Positions 33,601-42,526 are shown, counted from the stretch's first letter. The stretch is DNA of 64,000 bases from Caulobacter segnis (GCF_029543125.1 NZ_JARQWW010000002.1:744001-808000); one strand, 5' to 3'. The notes: generated by a model from the letters alone, not told the origin. Numbers and translations: made by a program.

Positions 33601-35527
33601 GCCCTTCACCGTGGTGGGCGTCGGTGACATGAGCGGCGACGTGTTCGGCAACGGCATGCTGCTGTCCAAGGCGACGAAGCTGCTGGCCGCCTTCGACCAT
33701 CGCCACATCTTCCTGGACCCCGATCCGGATCCGGCCACGTCTTGGGCCGAGCGGGACCGGATGTTCAAGCTGCCGCGATCGTCCTGGGATGACTATGACC
33801 GCAGCAAGATCTCCAAGGGCGGCGGCGTCTTCGCCCGGTCCTTGAAGACCATCCCGCTGTCGCCGGAAGTCCAGGCCGTGCTCGACCTGAAGGCCGATGA
33901 GGTCTCTCCGGCCGATCTGATGACCGCCATCCTCAAGAGCCGCGCCGAGCTGCTCTATCTCGGCGGCATCGGCACCTATGTGAAGGCCAAGGGCGAGACC
34001 AACGCGGAGGCTGGCGACAAGGCCAATGACGCCGTGCGCGTCAACGGCGCCGACCTGCGGGTCAAGGTGGTCGGCGAGGGCGCCAATCTGGGCCTGACCC
34101 AGGCTGGCCGCATCGAGTTCGCCCGCAACGGCGGCCGTCTGAACACCGACGCCATCGACAACTCGGCCGGGGTCGACAGCTCCGACCACGAGGTGAACAT
34201 CAAGATCCTCACCGGCATGGTGGAGCGCGGGGGCAAGCTGTCGCGTCCCGACCGCAACACTCTTCTGGCCTCGATGACCGACGAAGTCGCCGAGCATGTG
34301 CTGGTGCACAATTACGACCAGACCCTGGCACTCACCCTCGCCCAGCAAGGCGGGGCGGCGGACCTGGACGCCTATCAGCGCTTCATGGCCGACCTGGAGA
34401 ACCGGGGCCGCCTGGACCGCAAGGTCGAGGGCCTGCCCGACGCCACGGCCCTGATCGAACGCGGCCAGACCGGCAAGGGGCTGACCCGGCCCGAGCTGGC
34501 GGTTTTGCTGGCCTATTCGAAGATCGACCTGTTCGACGAGATGGTGGCCTCCACGGGTCCCGACGACGCCTTCTTCGAAAGCACGCTGGAAGCCTACTTC
34601 CCCAAGGCGCTGGGCAAGTACGGCGACGAGATGAAGCGTCACCGCCTGCGGCGCGAGATCATCTCCACGGTCCTGTCCAACGAGATCGTAAACCTGTGCG
34701 GTCCGACCTTCCCGTACCGCCTGCGCGGCGCGGCCGGCTGCGACACCCGCGCCATGGTCCTGGCCTTCGAGGCGGCGCGCCGCATCTTCCGCCTGGACGA
34801 GGCCTGGGACGCCATCGCCGCCCAGGACCTGAAGATTCCGGCGGCGGCCCAGACGGCCCTGTTCTCGGAAGTCTCGCTGGTTCTGCGCCGCCAGACCTTC
34901 TGGCTGGCCCGTCGCGCCACGCGCGGCGACGTCACAGTGCAGGGGCTGATCGACCTCTACCGCCCGGCCGCCGACGCCCTGCGCGCCGAAGGCTCGGCCC
35001 TGCTGTCCCAGCTGGATCAGAAGAGCCTGGCCAAGCGCGCCAAGGGCTTCGTCGCTCTCGGCGCCACGGAGGCGCTGGCCCAGGAGATCGCGGCCCTGCG
35101 CACCCTGACCAGCGTCAGCGACGTGGCGGACCTGGCCTGGAGGCAGGGCTGGACCCCGCAGCAGGCGGGCCGTCTCTATCACCGCGTGGGCTCGGCCTTC
35201 GCCTTCGACCGTCTGCGGGCGGCCGCGGGCGGCCTGCCGGCCGGCGACGCCTTCGAACGCATGGCGGTCCGCCGCCTGATCGAGGACCTGCTGTCCGAAC
35301 AGGCGGCCCTGAGCGAGGCGGTGATGAAGTTCTCCGCCAACGCCCAGGCCGGCGACAGCCTGGATGCGGCCAAGGCGGCGGTGTCGTCCTGGTCGGCACT
35401 GCGCGCCGATCCCGTCCGCGCCGCCAAGAAGGCGGTGGACGAGATCGAGGCGGCGGGCGGCGACTGGAGCTTCGCCAAGCTGACCATCGCCAACGGCGCC
35501 CTGCGCGAGGTGGTGTCCGCGGCCTGA
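30683..35527 (+). CDS. gdhZ: NAD-specific glutamate dehydrogenase (large type)
   Basis: Catabolic glutamate dehydrogenase, about 1614 residues, the ~180-kDa class. Residues 1-700 carry regulatory ACT-like segments; the catalytic part lies around 780-1200 with GGLRWSDRRDDFRTEVLG and the substrate-binding NAVIVPVGSKGGFYPK, and GVVFGNGML-like DVFGNGMLLSKATK. In Caulobacter, GdhZ also links metabolism to division through FtsZ, a role known for that organism and only inferred here. The ATG at 30683 follows a structured 290-base leader. It is followed by a strong terminator at 35551. The entire reading frame is intact. Confidence 0.96.
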   Translation: MSGAKVRPSVAADFESDALRKAFAAQLGASAPSAEGFLIQVIDDCAPEEFVGLSESDLAAVLADFWRFANTDGLTDPAIRLRRAVGEGGRELGYDLLEIVQPDRPFLVDSIMGEIADLGFTVRAMFHPVVELAGVRRSMIQVHLDPVGEDREEALVAALHATLDDVKVAVEDFAGMRALMRRTVEELRAAPAPESAAEREELVAFLTWLEDDHFVFLGARSYEYPRTADGGYAAEEPLYQPEGSLGVLRDQNRMVLRRASEPAILSAQLRRQLEIGDPVVVAKSNLRSRVHRHAYMDYVGVKRYGADGKPSGEIRFVGLFTAEGYEAPAHEVPLIRRKIAGVTQRAGFAPGSHNAKRLRNIVETYPRDELFQMGEDELLGIALGVLHLYDRPRVRLFARRDPFDRFVSILLFVPRDRYDSGVRARAGAILADAFGGRVSAYYPSFSDAPLARVHYIIGVAPGEHPTPDLSAVEAQIAETARTWEDRFEAAARAGGVAPGAVGETLARYASAFSPGYRDENDAAEALADMAVIEDMAADEPVRIRAFRKPTDTPLQLRFKLYRPNDAAPLAYVLPILEHMGLKALIEEGNKVTPIGLDGAPRPVWVHEFLLQDDQGEHLVFADAKAPFEAAFTAVWTGQTESDGFNRLVLELGISWREAALIRALAKYRQQSGLDPSQAVQEEALSAHPGVARLILDLFRTKFDPALAPDAEARETQAQSIMAQVVEALQAVASLDHDRVLRRLALLVGAVKRTNFYQQDADGAPKPHISFKVASRELDDLPAPKPYREIFVWAPHVEGVHLRFGPVARGGLRWSDRRDDFRTEVLGLVKAQQVKNAVIVPVGSKGGFYPKALPRGGAPDETRAAAIVAYKTFLSGLLDITDNLGADGEVIRPAGVIAHDGDDPYLVVAADKGTATFSDIANGLADDYGFWLGDAFASGGSVGYDHKVMGITARGAWEAVKRHFRELGKDIQSEPFTVVGVGDMSGDVFGNGMLLSKATKLLAAFDHRHIFLDPDPDPATSWAERDRMFKLPRSSWDDYDRSKISKGGGVFARSLKTIPLSPEVQAVLDLKADEVSPADLMTAILKSRAELLYLGGIGTYVKAKGETNAEAGDKANDAVRVNGADLRVKVVGEGANLGLTQAGRIEFARNGGRLNTDAIDNSAGVDSSDHEVNIKILTGMVERGGKLSRPDRNTLLASMTDEVAEHVLVHNYDQTLALTLAQQGGAADLDAYQRFMADLENRGRLDRKVEGLPDATALIERGQTGKGLTRPELAVLLAYSKIDLFDEMVASTGPDDAFFESTLEAYFPKALGKYGDEMKRHRLRREIISTVLSNEIVNLCGPTFPYRLRGAAGCDTRAMVLAFEAARRIFRLDEAWDAIAAQDLKIPAAAQTALFSEVSLVLRRQTFWLARRATRGDVTVQGLIDLYRPAADALRAEGSALLSQLDQKSLAKRAKGFVALGATEALAQEIAALRTLTSVSDVADLAWRQGWTPQQAGRLYHRVGSAFAFDRLRAAAGGLPAGDAFERMAVRRLIEDLLSEQAALSEAVMKFSANAQAGDSLDAAKAAVSSWSALRADPVRAAKKAVDEIEAAGGDWSFAKLTIANGALREVVSAA

Positions 35528-35550
35528 TCGTCCGAGCTCCAGACGAGACG

Positions 35551-35588
35551 AAGGCCTGGCTCCTCACAGGGCCAGGCCTTTTTCTTTT
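35551..35588 (+). terminator. intrinsic terminator of gdhZ
   Basis: Perfect 10-base-pair stem AAGGCCTGGC (35551-35560)/GCCAGGCCTT (35571-35580) with a ten-base loop, followed by TTTCTTTT. It ends gdhZ 23 bases after the stop codon and meets the 3-prime end of the oppositely oriented dienelactone hydrolase-like gene. Confidence 0.9.
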
Positions 35589-36292
35589 CAGAGGGCGGCG
35601 CGCAGCGCCTGAGCGAAGAAGGAGCGGGTCTGCTGCGCGTAGTCGGGCCGATGCCGCGTACGCGGATCGCTGGCCCGGTCATCGTCGAAGGCGTGGGTGG
35701 CGTCGTCGAACTTCAAGGTGTCGACCCCGATCCCGTCAGCCATCAATCGGGCCAGCACCTTCTCGGCGGGCTTAAAGCCCACCACCTGATCCTTGCCGCC
35801 CAGCACGGCCGCGACGCGGGGCATGCGCCCGCTCCAGCCGCGACGCAGGGCGGTGCTGAACGGGCCGGCATAGGGATAGACCATCACCGCCGTCTTCACG
35901 CGGTCGAGCGCGGCTAGATCCACATCGACCAGGCCCGTGGCCCGGGCCGTGGTCGGCGACAGGGCCAGGGCGTCGAGGACGGTCCAGCCCCCGTGGCTCC
36001 AGCCGGCCACCGCCACGTGATCGGCGTCGGCCCAGTCCTGGCCCTTCAGCCAGTGCAGCATGGCGAAGATGTCGGCCGCCCGCCGCTGGCCGTGGACGCC
36101 CAGGCCCGTGCAGACGACCAGATGGGCCGTGACCCGCGACAGGCCGCGCGGGGTGAAGGAGTCGATGGTCACCGCCGCGAAGCCGGCTTCCACCGCCGCG
36201 GTCTCATAGGACCGCATGAACGGCTGCAGGCCGCCGCAGCCGTGCATCAGCAGCACGACGGGGAAGGGGCCGGCCCCTTCGGGCCGGCTCAC
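35588..36292 (-). CDS. dienelactone hydrolase-like alpha/beta hydrolase
   Basis: An alpha/beta hydrolase of about 234 residues. The nucleophile elbow GWSHGG carries Ser rather than the Cys of classical dienelactone hydrolases; the acid appears in LGGKDQVVGF and the His in DATHAFDDD. VVLLMHGCGG provides the oxyanion region. No signal peptide. The usable start is uncertain: the GTG at 36292 gives a short N-terminus, and the frame is open upstream into the end of purH but without an ATG, GTG or TTG. It follows purH with a gap of 55 bases if GTG 36292 is right. Substrate unknown. Confidence 0.8.
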   Translation of the reverse strand: MSRPEGAGPFPVVLLMHGCGGLQPFMRSYETAAVEAGFAAVTIDSFTPRGLSRVTAHLVVCTGLGVHGQRRAADIFAMLHWLKGQDWADADHVAVAGWSHGGWTVLDALALSPTTARATGLVDVDLAALDRVKTAVMVYPYAGPFSTALRRGWSGRMPRVAAVLGGKDQVVGFKPAEKVLARLMADGIGVDTLKFDDATHAFDDDRASDPRTRHRPDYAQQTRSFFAQALRAAL

Positions 36293-36347
36293 CTTGATGC
36301 TGGCCGCCAGCTGGTCGGCCCAGCCGGCGACGGTGAGCGCCTGGCTC

Positions 36348-37937
36348 CTAATGGCGGAAGACCCGCACGCCGGTGAAGGCCATGGTCAGGCCGGCCTTGT
36401 CGGCGGCCTCGATCACCTCGGCGTCGCGCATGGAGCCGCCGGGCTGGATGATCGCCGTGGCCCCGGCCTCCGCCGCCTGGATCAGGCCGTCGGCGAAGGG
36501 GAAGAAGGCTTCCGAGGCGCACGCGCAGCCGCTCAGGTCGAGGCCGAAGTCGGCGGCGCGCAGGGCCGCGATGCGAGCCGAGTCCTTACGGTTCATCTGG
36601 CCGGCGCCGACGCCCAGGGTCTGGCCGCCTCGGGCGTAGACGATGGCGTTGGACTTCACGTGCTTGCCGATGGTGAAAGCGAACAGCATGTCGCGCACTT
36701 CGGTTTCGGTGGGCTGGCGCTTGGTGACGATCTTCAGGTCCGAGGCCTTGATGCGGGCGTCGTCGCGCGACTGCACCAGGAACCCGCCGGAGACCGACTT
36801 GAAGGTCTCGCCGGGGGCCAGGGGGTCCGGCAAGCCGCCGGTGACCAGCAGGCGCAGGTTCTTCTTGGCCGCGAACACCGCCACGGCGTCCTCGTCGGCT
36901 TCCGGCGCGATCACCACCTCCGTGAAGATCTCGACCATGGCCTCGGCGGCGGCCCGATCCAGGCGGCGGTTGACGGCGACGATGCCGCCGAAGGCCGAAG
37001 TCGGGTCGCAGGCCAGGGCGCGTTCATAGGCTTCGCGCAGGCTGGCTCCGGTGGCGACGCCGCACGGGTTGGCGTGCTTGATGATCGCCACGGCCGGGGC
37101 TTCGGCAGGATCGAACTCGGCGATCAGCTCGAAGGCGGCGTCGGTGTCGTTGATGTTGTTGTAGCTCAGCTCCTTGCCCTGCAGCTGGGTGGCGGTAGCC
37201 ACGCCGATGCGCGGGTTGGGGAAGGTGTAGAAGGCCGCCTTCTGGTGCGGGTTCTCGCCATAGCGCATGGTCTGGGCCAGATTGCCGTCGATGGACTTGC
37301 GGGCCGGGAAGTCCTGGCCCAACTGGCCGGCGAACCAGCCGCTGATCGCCGCGTCATAGGCCGCCGTGCGGGCATAGGCGCGGGCCGCCAGGGTCTGGCG
37401 CAGGGCCAGGGTCGTGCCGCCCGACTTCAGGGCCTCCAGCACTTCGGCCAGGTCGGACGGTTCCGTACAGACGGCGACATAGCCGTGGTTCTTGGCCGCC
37501 GAGCGGATCATGGCCGGGCCGCCGATGTCGATGTTTTCGACGCACTCGGCATAGCTGCCGCCCTTCGCCACCGTGGCCTCGAACGGATAGAGGTTCACGT
37601 ACAGGATATCGATGGCGCCGATGCCGTGGTCGGCCATGGCCTTGGCGTGATCGGCCGCGTCGCGCACGCCCAGCAGGCCGCCGTGGACGATGGGGTGCAG
37701 GGTCTTCACCCGGCCGTCCATCATTTCCGGGAAGCCGGTCAGGTCCGAGACATCCCTCACCGGCAGACCGGCCGCCGCGATCGCCGCCTTGGTGCCGCCG
37801 GTGGAGACCAACTCCACCCCCGCCTCGTGCAGGACCTTGGCCGCCTCGACCAGGCCGGTCTTGTCGGAGACCGACAGAAGCGCGCGCTTCGGCGCGACGA
37901 GATCAGGGGCGGAAGGATAGTCGGGGGCGGCGGGCAC
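36348..37937 (-). CDS. purH: bifunctional AICAR transformylase/IMP cyclohydrolase
   Basis: Last two steps of purine synthesis. The 529 residues hold the N-terminal IMP cyclohydrolase ([28 protein letters not shown]) and the C-terminal formyltransferase with KHANPCGVA and the conserved [20 protein letters not shown] block. A strong promoter-like pair lies 115 to 140 bases upstream (38051-38078), after the heparinase gene, so purH can be expressed on its own although all genes from rsmB run the same way. About 150 bases of leader separate the heparinase and purH coding regions; no known riboswitch shape is recognised there. Confidence 0.97.
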   Translation of the reverse strand: MPAAPDYPSAPDLVAPKRALLSVSDKTGLVEAAKVLHEAGVELVSTGGTKAAIAAAGLPVRDVSDLTGFPEMMDGRVKTLHPIVHGGLLGVRDAADHAKAMADHGIGAIDILYVNLYPFEATVAKGGSYAECVENIDIGGPAMIRSAAKNHGYVAVCTEPSDLAEVLEALKSGGTTLALRQTLAARAYARTAAYDAAISGWFAGQLGQDFPARKSIDGNLAQTMRYGENPHQKAAFYTFPNPRIGVATATQLQGKELSYNNINDTDAAFELIAEFDPAEAPAVAIIKHANPCGVATGASLREAYERALACDPTSAFGGIVAVNRRLDRAAAEAMVEIFTEVVIAPEADEDAVAVFAAKKNLRLLVTGGLPDPLAPGETFKSVSGGFLVQSRDDARIKASDLKIVTKRQPTETEVRDMLFAFTIGKHVKSNAIVYARGGQTLGVGAGQMNRKDSARIAALRAADFGLDLSGCACASEAFFPFADGLIQAAEAGATAIIQPGGSMRDAEVIEAADKAGLTMAFTGVRVFRH

Positions 37938-38050
37938 GGCGGACTCCGGGGTTCGGTTTGAACGAAGTAAGGAGCCCAGGCGCGCGGCATATCAAGCCCG
38001 CGCTCCCCGGTGGTCATCCACCATCAGCGCCAGTCACGCAGGCGGCGCGG

Positions 38051-38078
38051 AAAATAGGCGAGGGCGCGGGGGAGTCAA
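38051..38078 (-). promoter_or_regulatory. sigma-70-like promoter of purH
   Basis: On the reverse strand TTGACT (38073-38078) and TATTTT (38051-38056) are separated by 16 bases. The -35 overlaps GAGTC (38072-38076), a possible CcrM methylation site of the form GANTC. It lies just past the heparinase stop and about 115 bases before the purH start. Confidence 0.6.
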
Positions 38079-38088
38079 CGCCGCGCGG

Positions 38089-39819
38089 TCACGTCTCCGC
38101 GCGGGCCAGTTTCCAGCGGATGCGGGCGCCCTTGTCCAGGCGGGCCTGGCTGCGCAGGACGATCTGGGTGGAGCGGCGGGCGACGCCGTTCTCGAAGTGG
38201 ACCGACGGCTCCACCGCCACGTCCACCGCGTCGTTGCGCAGCCACCAGCCGATGTTGGAGGCGCCCTTGATCAGCACGCTCTTGTGGTCGCGGGCGACGC
38301 TGGCGCGGGCGTCGGGGTGCAGGTGGAAGCGCACGGCGAAGGGGGCGTAGCGGCGCGGGCCGTCGCCCTTGGGCGCCTGGATCGGGCCCAGGCGGTCCTC
38401 GCCGCGCAGTTCGTCGGTGGTCAGGTCCACATAGAGGCGGCGCTCGTGTGTCAGGCCGAAGCGGCGGACCCAGCCGTCGTGCGACAGGTCCAGCCACAGG
38501 CCGGCCTCGGTCTCATGCCGCCGCACCTCCACCCGCCGCGCGCCGCCGCGCAGGCGCGGACCCAGCAGGTTGGCCAGCCAGCCGCGCAGGGGCTCGCCCG
38601 CCGAGATGTCGCCCACCGCGATGGTCGAGGCCGCGTCGGTCAGGCGGAAGGCCTGCGGCGCGGCCGCGTCGGGGCTCCAGCCGGCGTTGGTGATCAGGCG
38701 GTCCTTGCCGCAGACGATCTCGATGGCCAGGGGCTGGCCGCAGGCGGCGTGGCTGAGATCACCCCGCGCCGGGGCGCCGGCGTCCACGGCGACCTGAAGG
38801 CTCTTGCCGGTCAGCTTCTGATAGCCGGCGTTCAGGGCCTGCTCCGGGGGGCGGGTCTCCCCGTCGTCATGGGCCAGGGCGGCGGTGATCCGCGCCTTGC
38901 CCACGGCTTCGCCGCCCTGGAAGCAGGCCAATGCCCCATCCGCCAGGGTGAAGAAGCGGGCCGCGCCGGTCAGGCGGTCGATGGCGCGGGACAGGGCCTC
39001 GGGTGCGGCGCGGCCGCGCTGAACCAGGGCGTCGTCCAGGGTCAGCAGGTCGAACAGCAGCTCGAGACCCGCCTCGGGCGAGCGGGTGGCGTGGCCGCCG
39101 TCGGCCAGGACGATCTGCGGCAGAAGGCGCTCCAACCGGACCAGCGCACGTTCGCAGATCTGATCGCCGGCCTGGCCCGACAGCACGCAGCCGGCGGTGG
39201 CGGCCGCGGCCAGGCGCTCGGCGGCGCGGCCCCGGTCGTGGGTGATTTGCAGCAGGTGGCGGGCCTGGCGGGCCAGGTCCTGGGCCAGCTGCGCCCCTTC
39301 GGCGTCGGAGGCGACGGCGTTCAGGGCGCGGGCGGCGCAGGCCAGGTTCAGGACCCGGCGGTCGAGCACCTCGGCGCTCCAGGAAAAGCTGTTCCAGCGA
39401 CCGAACACCCGCCGCCAGTCGAGATAGAGCCGCAGTCCCTGGCGCGCGCCCGCATCCCCGGTGGCCAGCAGGTCGGCCATCCAGGCGAAGCGGTGCAGGA
39501 TCACGGCGAAGCGGCGCGACGGGCTGGCCTTGTTCCAGGGGTCGCCTTGAGGGCCAAGGTGCAGGGCGGTGCCGCCAAACAGGAAGGCCCCGCTCAGAAT
39601 CTGGCGGCCGCGCTCGGGATTGACCGGCCGGGGATCGCGCGGGTGGGCCAGCAGCCCTTCCGGCTTCCTGCCGCCCAGGGTCAGCAGATGAAGCGGCGAG
39701 CCGAACCACTCCAGCTCCAGCTGACGGCGCAGGCCGTCGGAGAAGGTGGAGAAGGGTCCGCCGCCCAGGCGGGCGACGAAGTCGGGAACCACGCGTGTCA
39801 GGGGCGCCCGGTCGTCCAT
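38089..39819 (-). CDS. heparinase II/III-family protein
   Basis: A 576-residue protein resembling heparinase II/III-like enzymes: an N-terminal all-helical toroid (LASEP-type, NSFSWSAEVLDRRVLNLACAARAL) and a C-terminal beta-sandwich with FRLTDAASTIAVGDIS, then RRHETEAGLWLDLSHDGW and RFHLHPDARASVA. Family members split uronate-containing polysaccharides. No signal peptide is visible at ATG 39819, so a cytoplasmic or atypically exported enzyme is suggested. It lies eight bases after rpe and ahead of purH, an odd place for a polysaccharide lyase. Substrate unknown. Confidence 0.85.
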   Translation of the reverse strand: MDDRAPLTRVVPDFVARLGGGPFSTFSDGLRRQLELEWFGSPLHLLTLGGRKPEGLLAHPRDPRPVNPERGRQILSGAFLFGGTALHLGPQGDPWNKASPSRRFAVILHRFAWMADLLATGDAGARQGLRLYLDWRRVFGRWNSFSWSAEVLDRRVLNLACAARALNAVASDAEGAQLAQDLARQARHLLQITHDRGRAAERLAAAATAGCVLSGQAGDQICERALVRLERLLPQIVLADGGHATRSPEAGLELLFDLLTLDDALVQRGRAAPEALSRAIDRLTGAARFFTLADGALACFQGGEAVGKARITAALAHDDGETRPPEQALNAGYQKLTGKSLQVAVDAGAPARGDLSHAACGQPLAIEIVCGKDRLITNAGWSPDAAAPQAFRLTDAASTIAVGDISAGEPLRGWLANLLGPRLRGGARRVEVRRHETEAGLWLDLSHDGWVRRFGLTHERRLYVDLTTDELRGEDRLGPIQAPKGDGPRRYAPFAVRFHLHPDARASVARDHKSVLIKGASNIGWWLRNDAVDVAVEPSVHFENGVARRSTQIVLRSQARLDKGARIRWKLARAET

Positions 39820-39827
39820 GCCGTCGA

Positions 39828-40493
39828 TCAGCCGCCCTTAAGGGCGCGGATGTTGTCCGCATAGGCGTCGGGACCGCCCTTGAACACGGCGCTGCCGGCG
39901 ACCAGGGCCGTGGCCCCGGCGTTGACGCAGTCACGGGCCGTGACCGGATTTACGCCGCCATCGACCTCAAGCTGGATGTCGCGGCCGCTGGCGTCGATCA
40001 TGGCGCGCAGGCGCTCGACCTTCTTCAGCTGCGAGGTGATGAAGCTTTGGCCGCCGAAGCCCGGGTTCACCGACATGACCAGCAGCAGGTCGATATCCTC
40101 CATCATCCACTCGATGGTCTCCACCGGGGTCGAGGGGTTGAACACCACGCCCGCCTTGGCGCCGAGCTGACGGATCAGCTGAAGGGTGCGGTTCAGGTGC
40201 GGGCCAGCTTCCGGGTGGATGCTCACATAGTCGGCGCCCGCCGCCACGAACGCCTCGATGTACGCATCGACCGGCGCGATCATCAGGTGGACGTCGAAGG
40301 GCAGGGCGCTGTGCGGGCGCAGGGCCTTCACGACGTCCGGGCCGATGGTGATGTTGGGCACGAAATGGCCGTCCATCACGTCGATGTGGACCCAGTCGGC
40401 CCCGGCGGCGGTGATGGCGCGCACTTCCTCTCCGAGCTTGGAGAAGTCGGAGGCGAGGATCGACGGGGCGATGAGCGGAGTCTTGCCGGACAT
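39828..40493 (-). CDS. rpe: ribulose-phosphate 3-epimerase
   Basis: Pentose-phosphate enzyme interconverting ribulose 5-phosphate and xylulose 5-phosphate. The 221-residue TIM barrel has the metal-binding and catalytic motifs PSILASDFSKLGEE, HIDVMDGHFVPN, HLMI, VMSVNPGFGGQSF and EVDGGVN, all complete. It lies 37 bases after rsmB and eight bases before the heparinase-like gene, on the reverse strand, so the genes are probably cotranscribed. Confidence 0.97.
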   Translation of the reverse strand: MSGKTPLIAPSILASDFSKLGEEVRAITAAGADWVHIDVMDGHFVPNITIGPDVVKALRPHSALPFDVHLMIAPVDAYIEAFVAAGADYVSIHPEAGPHLNRTLQLIRQLGAKAGVVFNPSTPVETIEWMMEDIDLLLVMSVNPGFGGQSFITSQLKKVERLRAMIDASGRDIQLEVDGGVNPVTARDCVNAGATALVAGSAVFKGGPDAYADNIRALKGG

Positions 40494-40530
40494 GGGTGAG
40501 GCTTAGCCTTCGTCGCAGGCCGCTACAAGC

Positions 40531-41814
40531 TTAAGGGGCCTTCACCAGCCGTGCGGCGAAGAAGCCGTCCGCGCCGCCGGGGATGTGGTGCGGCAAAATG
40601 CGCAGCATGCCTTCGGCCGTGACGCTCGCGGCGGGCGCGCCGCCTTCGCCCGGCTCCACCGGAACGAGCTGAAAATCCGTGCGGCGGGCCAGGAAGGCGC
40701 GGATCTGGGCCTCGCCCTCCTCCGGCTCCAGGGAGCAGACGCAATAGACCAGACGGCCGCCCGGCTTGGTCTTGGCGGCGGCGGCATCCAGCAGGCGCGA
40801 CTGCACGGCGGCCAGGCTGGCGATGTCGGTGGACCGAGCGGCCCACAGTACGTCCGGATGACGACGGAAGGTGCCGGTGGCCGAGCAGGGCGCGTCCAGC
40901 AGAACCGCGTCGAAGGTGCGGTCGTCCTGCCAGACGGCGGCGTCGGCGGCGATGATCTCCGCCCCCGAACCGATGCGGGCGAGGTTTTCGGTGACGCGCT
41001 TCAGGCGGGCCGCCGAGCGGTCGACAGCGACCACCTTCGCTCCGGCGGCGGCCATCTGCATGGTCTTGCCGCCCGGCGCGGCGCACAGGTCCAGGGCGGT
41101 CTCGCCCTTCTGCACGTTAAGCAAGCGGGTCGGGATGGCGGCGGCGGCGTCCTGCACCCACCAGCGGCCGTCCTCGAAGGCGGGCCAGCTCGCCACGTCG
41201 CCGCGCAGGGCGGTGCGCAGGGTCCCGCCGGGAAGGTGTTCGGCGGGCAGGGCCTCGGCCAGGGCGGCGATGTCGTCCGGATCGCGCACGGAAAGGTCAG
41301 TAGAGGGCTCGGCGGGGATAAGGCCGGCGACGGCGGCCGCCGCCTCGTCGCCGAAGGCCGAACGCCAGCGGGCGTAGAGCCAGTCGGGCGCGAGGGCGGC
41401 CGGGTCCAGCTCCGGCTTGCCGTCGCGCAGCAGGCCGCGCAGCACGGCATTGACCAGACCCTTGAAAGCCTTGGTCTCCTTGCGGGCGTCGGCGAGGTCC
41501 ACCGTGGTGGTCACCGCCGCGAATTCCGGCACGTCCAGGAAGAAGGCTTGCGTCGCGCCCAGGCGCAGCAGGGTGCGGATCCGCGCCGGCGGCTCGCGCT
41601 GCAGCTTGGGGGCCAGGATGCGGTCCACCACGCCCAGATGGCGCAAGGTGGCCAGGGCCAGGGCGCGGGCGAAGGCGCGGTCGCGCCCTTCCAGCCGGGT
41701 GAAGGCGCCCGTGGTCTGGGCTTCGTCTAGGCCCGCGCGTCGCGCCAGGGCCGCCTCGATCAGGTCGCAGGCGGCGGCGCGAGGAGCCAGTTCATGAGAG
41801 TTTTCAGAGGTCAC
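40531..41814 (-). CDS. rsmB: 16S rRNA (cytosine(967)-C5)-methyltransferase RsmB-type
   Basis: About 427 residues: an N-terminal NusB-like RNA-binding domain, then the SAM methyltransferase with DLCAAPGGKTMQM, the DAPCSATGTFRRHPD motif, and the catalytic Cys in VYCVCSLEPEEGE. It methylates C967 of 16S rRNA in E. coli; the same position is inferred. The GTG at 41814 is taken as the start, since it lies at the beginning of the conserved SENSHELAPR segment; a TTG at 41832 is the alternative. It heads a run of reverse-strand genes rsmB-rpe-heparinase-purH. Confidence 0.9.
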   Translation of the reverse strand: MTSENSHELAPRAAACDLIEAALARRAGLDEAQTTGAFTRLEGRDRAFARALALATLRHLGVVDRILAPKLQREPPARIRTLLRLGATQAFFLDVPEFAAVTTTVDLADARKETKAFKGLVNAVLRGLLRDGKPELDPAALAPDWLYARWRSAFGDEAAAAVAGLIPAEPSTDLSVRDPDDIAALAEALPAEHLPGGTLRTALRGDVASWPAFEDGRWWVQDAAAAIPTRLLNVQKGETALDLCAAPGGKTMQMAAAGAKVVAVDRSAARLKRVTENLARIGSGAEIIAADAAVWQDDRTFDAVLLDAPCSATGTFRRHPDVLWAARSTDIASLAAVQSRLLDAAAAKTKPGGRLVYCVCSLEPEEGEAQIRAFLARRTDFQLVPVEPGEGGAPAASVTAEGMLRILPHHIPGGADGFFAARLVKAP

Positions 41815-41854
41815 CCGCGGGCCGTGCCCCAAGGCGCGGCCCGAGGCAAGGACT

Positions 41855-42235
41855 TTAGACCGTCCTGCGCCAGGCGCCGAGCACCGCGACGACGAAAGTG
41901 ATCATGCCGGCGAAGGCGATCAGTGAGGTGACGCCCACGGCCGGCTCCATGCCGGGATTCCCCTTGAGCAGCAGGGCCAGGGTCGGCGCCATGGTGATCG
42001 CGCCGACGGCGGACAGGACGAAATTGGTCCAACCGAGCTTGGCCGGCGCGCGATCGCCGAGAAAGGCGTAGAAGCCGCCCATAAGGAAAAGGCTCACCCA
42101 GCCGAGCAGGTTCAGGTGGGCGTGGGCCGGAAAGGTCGTGTGGTCATGGCTGGCGCCCATATAGACGCCCCAGCCCATGCCGATCAGGCCGCAAAGGGCG
42201 CCGGCGGTGAAGAAGGCCATCGAGAGCCGAGACAT
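41855..42235 (-). CDS. small membrane protein with HxHxNLLGW motif
   Basis: A 126-residue protein with four hydrophobic segments and a cluster of histidines (His30, His32, His38, His40) in SHDHTTFPAHAHLNLLGW. The spacing resembles the histidine region of heme-copper oxidase subunit I-like or NnrS-like small proteins, so metal or heme binding is plausible but unproven. ATG 42235 follows a strong GGGGGAG site eight bases upstream. It diverges from the sdhAF4-like gene. I do not assign a function. Confidence 0.7.
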   Translation of the reverse strand: MSRLSMAFFTAGALCGLIGMGWGVYMGASHDHTTFPAHAHLNLLGWVSLFLMGGFYAFLGDRAPAKLGWTNFVLSAVGAITMAPTLALLLKGNPGMEPAVGVTSLIAFAGMITFVVAVLGAWRRTV

Positions 42236-42307
42236 GGTAAACTCCCCCCAGAAGTCGGCGCTCTCATGCCAGCGTTGGGCGAACAATGCAATTTATCAGT
42301 GTGCGAA

Positions 42308-42526
42308 ATGAGCGAGCTTCCCATGAGCGAGACAGATGACGGCCACATCGGCGCCGCCCCCGGCAAGGTCCTGAGCCCCGCCGCCCGCCGGGCCCTGGAA
42401 GAAGCGGCCGCGCGCCGCGCCGCCGAGGCCGAGCAGACCCGCGTCGCCGAGCAGGGCGGCCCGGCCGGGCCCGAGCCCACCCGCTTTGGCGACTGGGAGC
42501 GAAAGGGAATCGCGGTCGATTTCTAG
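42308..42526 (+). CDS. SDHAF4-like protein (DUF1674)
   Basis: A 72-residue protein with a charged N-terminal helix and the conserved C-terminal block PTRFGDWERKGIAVDF, which defines DUF1674. In eukaryotes the related SDHAF4 protects and assembles the FAD-loaded subunit of succinate dehydrogenase; a similar role in bacteria is inferred. ATG 42308 is taken; ATG 42323 five codons on is equally possible. No succinate dehydrogenase genes are in the window. Confidence 0.8.
   Translation: MSELPMSETDDGHIGAAPGKVLSPAARRALEEAAARRAAEAEQTRVAEQGGPAGPEPTRFGDWERKGIAVDF

Noticed and set aside
30707-35182. A very long open frame antisense to gdhZ, and similar long frames antisense to ftsK, leuS, mnmG and parB.
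   Set aside because: They follow from GC-rich third codon positions in the real genes; they lack ribosome sites, known domains and independent codon structure.
37938-38050. The purH leader as a riboswitch.
   Set aside because: Several small stems can be drawn, but no known purine, ZMP or other riboswitch core is recognisable.
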